A DNA stretch of 64,000 nucleotides from Antedon mediterranea (lineage: Eukaryota; Echinodermata; Crinoidea; Comatulida; Antedonidae), in assembly GCF_964355755.1 (NCBI RefSeq), contig NC_092672.1, positions 25,046,501-25,110,500 on the forward strand. The letters are read 5' to 3'. Shown piece after piece: positions 60,450-64,000 of this stretch (position 1 is the stretch's first letter; each line of letters opens with the position of its first letter). The translations under genes and the position numbers were made by a program. A model generated the notes under the pieces. The model was not told the DNA's origin. It did no database searches and worked only from the letters and a program-made list of their open reading frames with translations.

Positions 60450-62027
60450 GTTTGTTGATGATAATACCAGATAATAAAAATGTTTTTTATGTATTTACTA
60501 GTCCTTGCTAATGGTAGAAAAATGATAACATGAAACTATCAGTATCCACATAAGATAAAAAAATGATAACATGAAACTATCAGTATCCACATAAGATAAA
60601 GAAAATCATCAAGGAAAGAATATAATATTTTGTTGTTTTGTTATACAATACATTTTCATTGTAGATTCTGTCAGATTTACAATTGTTAGGATGAGATATA
60701 AACGAGCATTATAAATAATGTATTTCTAAAAATCACCATGTCTCAAGTTCAGCAAATTCTAAATAGAATTTAAACAAAAATCATAAAAGATGTGGTGGCT
60801 AGGTTTTTTTTTAAACGATTATACTAGAAATGGAAATATTTGTTTTTAAACAAAACTGTGTGAGCTATTATTTTAGGCCTTAATTATTATGTTATCTGAG
60901 ATTAACAAAAGCATATAAGTATTAACTAACACTAATACACAAGCTAATTTTCCCACAAGCTGGCTTAAAAATCAAACTATTTAAAAAAAATTGATATGGT
61001 CTTCATTGCTAAGTAAATTTGGAAAAATGTTAGTATCTATATATAAATTTACGCAAGGGAAAAATTTGGTAAATCGCGCCTTACTTCTAGAATGTTTACT
61101 CGATGGTATATAAAGTTGGTTCGTACTTTCGGTACTGATTTTAACCACCTGATTTAACCCTGTTTACTAATTTAAATTGAGTTAGATAATTAGTTACTGA
61201 CAATTAAAACAAATTTAGGTTCAACGATTTGCCCCAAATAGGGAGTTTTCCAATCTGTCTAATGGAATTCCATCTTGAAAAATACCTGCACACAATAATA
61301 TGAGGATGCTTGAAATTTACCTATCTCCTTCTATGATAATTGTTTTTAATAGGCTGAAAACCGATTGAACACTTCGAGTATAGCATCATAATGTTGAAGA
61401 CAGGTCGATTTTCTTAAAAAAATACTATTTTATAGATTTAATATACGTTTATACAAATGTATTGATTTGCGATGAATGAAAGATTTCAATCTCTCAGTCT
61501 CCCAGTATAAGTATTTGGTTTAACACAAGTAGGTACATTTATGGGCCCTTCGAAGATAAACTTAAATCTTTAAATATAGCATTGCAATACGTACAATACT
61601 GTAAATACGTATTAACCATTTTTCGGTGCCATTTGTATCGCAAATTTCTTACAGCGAGTGTGGGTACTGTTAGATATATAAACACAAAATATACAAAACC
61701 TTTGTATTAATTAATTATTTATTATAATTAGAAAAAATATAAACGTAGTAATGATGTATCGTTACATGTACTTTACTATTTCAATCGACTATGACAGTGA
61801 CAGTTTTAACAAATTATTAAATCGCAAATGTTCTACTCTATTTAGTGAGACAAATCTCATGACACAAAATACATGAATAAGGACCAATGTGAATGGCATA
61901 ATAAAACAGTGTATCCTAGTGTTAAAAGAATGGTTTATTTAATAAAAACTAACTTTAAAATCTGTATTGAATGAATTGTAAGTGATACTGTTTTTGTTAT
62001 TATGACTAATATGTTTATTTTGCATAG
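60450..62027 (+). other. Intron with 41-bp duplication
   Basis: 1.6 kb, AT-rich. A 41-bp unit containing 'aatgataacatgaaactatc' is repeated at 60521 and 60562. Nothing else recognised. Confidence 0.6.
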
Positions 62028-62072
62028 ATACAACAACTGCTACTCCTCTGTCTACAAGCTCATTAGAGACAG
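62028..62072 (+). CDS. Mini-exon a, 45 nt (duplicated linker)
   Basis: Phase 1 in and out, acceptor 'tttgcatag', donor 'gttagt'. Encodes DTTTATPLSTSSLET, a Ser/Thr-rich linker. Its acceptor-side intron ('tatgactaat', then 'atgtttattttgcatag') and sequence are repeated 194 bp downstream. Confidence 0.75.
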
Positions 62073-62221
62073 GTTAGTGGTTATTATTAGATCATGTATC
62101 ATATGGACAGTTTGTCTGAAAATACATGAATATACATAATAGCATAACATCTTGGTGTCATTGATTTAATACTGGTACAGTATTCTTGATTATGACTAAT
62201 GTATATGTTTATTTTGCATAG

Positions 62222-62266
62222 ATGCACCTATTGCTGCTCCTTTGGCTGCAAGCTCATTAGGGACAG
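62222..62266 (+). CDS. Mini-exon b, 45 nt (duplicated linker)
   Basis: Phase 1 in and out. Encodes DAPIAAPLAASSLGT, a clear sister of mini-exon a (D-x-x-x-A-x-PL-x-x-SSL-x-T). Two in-phase donors are available: 'gtaaag' at 62267 and 'gtgagt' at 62273, the latter adding Gly-Lys. Symmetric phase allows free inclusion or skipping. Confidence 0.75.
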
Positions 62267-63033
62267 GTAAAGGTGAGTAACATTAGATAGGGCAGTGTTA
62301 CAACCATTTATGTAGTACCAGCTATAATAAAACTACTGCTAAGAAAGAAACATTAAAGATATCATATCATTTATTTCATTTGAACAAATACAAACATGAA
62401 AACAGAACAAATGTAAATCAATGAGGCAGGATTACCTAAAATAACAGCGGAGAAGCCAAAATAAGACATTCAAACATATTTAAAACATAATTAAAATACA
62501 TTTTTTGGAAGAAAGTTAAAATTGCTGTATATGAATGACAAGATAGTTTAAATTGTATGAAGTTAAATGTATTACAGCAAAATCCACCACAGGTTAGCTA
62601 ATTCCTCAAAATAATCAAAGCCGAACAAATCAGAATGGAATCGTGCTCATATTTCTTCTAACTTTCAGAAACATCAAATTATCAACATTATTTTTTTTGA
62701 TATTATTAATTTGAATACTATAATAACAATTTTCAAATAGTAGACAAAACTTTTCTACGTAGGAAAGGTGGTCAAAATAATAACTAAAACATCCTTGAAA
62801 ACAAAACAGCAATTTGTTAAGAGATTGATTCACACATATATATATAAACTTTTATGGGGATAAAAATGCAATAATTATCCATCATTTGTTTTGCAGAAAA
62901 TACATTGCAAGAAAAGTATTTTATATTACTAAAATATAAATATGCTTATTTTGCGGTGAAACATTTTAAGATTTGTTTAAGAGTGACTAGTATCAATCAT
63001 AGTATAATAATTCTCAAACACTTGTTTTTGTAG
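62267..63033 (+). other. Intron with possible decayed exon start
   Basis: 767 bp, AT-rich. 'ttttgcagaaaatacattgcaagaaaag' near 62890 resembles the start of the following exon ('gtagtaaatacatcacaagaac'), hinting at an old local duplication. Confidence 0.5.
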
Positions 63034-63558
63034 TAAATACATCACAAGAACAATTCAACAAGTTGAAGTATGATCTTGGTTTACTCTATATTGGTGAGCG
63101 ACTGCTTTTGTTGAAATGCTGTCTATTTGAACACGTAGACTTACAGCACCTTGGCAAGTCAAGTTGCACAGCAAATTACCTATTAAACCAACTACATGAA
63201 CGTCGTTATATCACACCTACTAATGTCCGTCTGTTGCTAGAGGTGGCTGAGATTTCACAGTTGAAAGATGCTGAAGATCTCATAAATCAATATGTTGTAA
63301 CCAACAAGGTTCCAAACACTGATGAAGGAACAAAGTCAGTTTCACCATATAGGAAACGATTGTGCATGGCATTGCAGCAATTTGACCCACATAAGTTAAA
63401 TGATGTAATTGCTTACTATGGATTGAACTTATTAAGTTTACCAACAATTTGGGAATTAGTGTTTCACCTAGAAAGCAATAGAAAATTACTAGAAGAATCA
63501 GAAAGAAAGAGATTGGCTGAGCTTCTTGGACCAATCGCTGAGAGAATACTATTCAATG
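63034..63558 (+). CDS. Exon: tandem DED-like domains
   Basis: The 525-nt exon has phase 1 in and out, acceptor 'tttttgtag', donor 'gtatgt'. It encodes 175 residues. Residues about 11-90 (YDLGLLYIGERLLLLKCC, then LLNQLHERRYITPTNVRLLL) match the DED pattern 'LL..LeergllsedNlslL.ELL'. Residues about 105-172 (RKRLCMALQQFDPHKLNDVI, then ELVFHLESNRKLLEESERKR) repeat a similar but weaker layout. Death-fold modules self-associate with partners such as FADD or caspase-8-type proteins. The RxDL motif of classical DEDs is not evident. The frame stays open past the donor until a stop at 63602. The next exon lies outside or was not found. Confidence 0.75.
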
Positions 63559-64000
63559 GTATGTATGTTGTATCATGTATAAACATCATTTATAACAATT
63601 GAAGTTAATTTATGTGATTTCTTACATACACAGTGTGATTATAAATAATATAAGCCATGTAAAGTATATTCAACTATAAATCTCATCATATTTAAATATT
63701 GATAGCATAACCTGCATCATTATACCAGAATTGTTAAAAGAGTAAAAATCAATCTCATAATTATACTGTAAGACATACATGTTAAGACCATTTGCACTGT
63801 ACACAATATCTTGTTTGACACAACTTTATCTATGTTTGTTAAAGAGTAATTACTAATTTTTAAGAACAGAAAGTTTACACATTTACATTTGAACACTTTT
63901 GCTGACATTAAAAGTCTTTTACACTAAAGAAAAAACTTGCCTATCACAAATAGGCCTATAGGCCTATGTGCATGGAAACATGCCCTTAGAAATAAGAATA
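63559..64000 (+). other. Intron or downstream flank
   Basis: No further exon recognised. Ends with the palindromic word 'ataggcctataggcctat' near 63949-63966. Confidence 0.5.

Noticed and set aside
63280-63534. 84-residue minus-strand frame
   Set aside because: Antisense shadow of the DED-like exon.

Overview
The window is AT-rich animal nuclear DNA. It holds one spliced gene with long introns, and most of the rest is transposon-derived sequence. Repeated 'taggcctaggcct'-type words, the SINE, Helitron-like and TTAA-type repeats, and the predicted domain mix suggest a marine invertebrate deuterostome, most likely an echinoderm. That assignment is inference, not proof.

The host gene lies on the + strand. 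I placed 21 coding exons between 4816 and 63558 by reading splice sites, phase and protein motifs. All junction phases agree and together give about 1023 codons. The exons encode, in order: single ankyrin repeats, one per exon (4816, 27355, 44171, and a diverged one at 45804); a linker (47073); a Roc-type GTPase with P-loop, WDYAGQ and THxD motifs (48006-55041); a COR-like region (57719-60176); three tiny linker exons, two of which are a tandem duplication (60420, 62028, 62222); and one large exon (63034-63558) that I read as two tandem death-effector-like (DED-like) helical domains. Both gene ends lie outside the window. The product looks like an ANK-ROC-COR-DED member of the ROCO family, a plausible scaffold or GTPase switch in death or innate immune signalling. 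I cannot name an orthologue.

The introns, mainly 4915-27354 (22 kb) and 27457-44170 (17 kb), hold many mobile elements. For several, boundaries can be fixed to the base from terminal inverted repeats (TIRs) and target-site duplications (TSDs): a 661-bp element with a 9-bp TSD (5949-6609); a 2-kb TTAA element (11940-13937) containing a 407-bp TAA-flanked MITE (13161-13567); a tRNA-derived SINE (19065-19323, -); two Helitron/Helentron-like elements ending in hairpin plus CTAG (20592-21265, 21954-23545); a 1.7-kb TIR element (24423-26117) containing an 874-bp foldback with a 10-bp TSD (25013-25886); a TTA-flanked 928-bp MITE (31384-32311); a 630-bp TTAA element (32806-33435) and a 53-bp micro-MITE (44855-44907), each shown by an empty site in a sister repeat copy; a three-level retroelement nest (35515-42524); a minisatellite split by a 2.36-kb TIR element (51201-54326); and a 705-bp foldback with an 8-bp TSD (55727-56431).

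The only long open reading frame is an endonuclease plus reverse transcriptase of a non-LTR retrotransposon (37730-40693, -). No rRNA, functional tRNA, CRISPR array, promoter or polyadenylation site could be supported.
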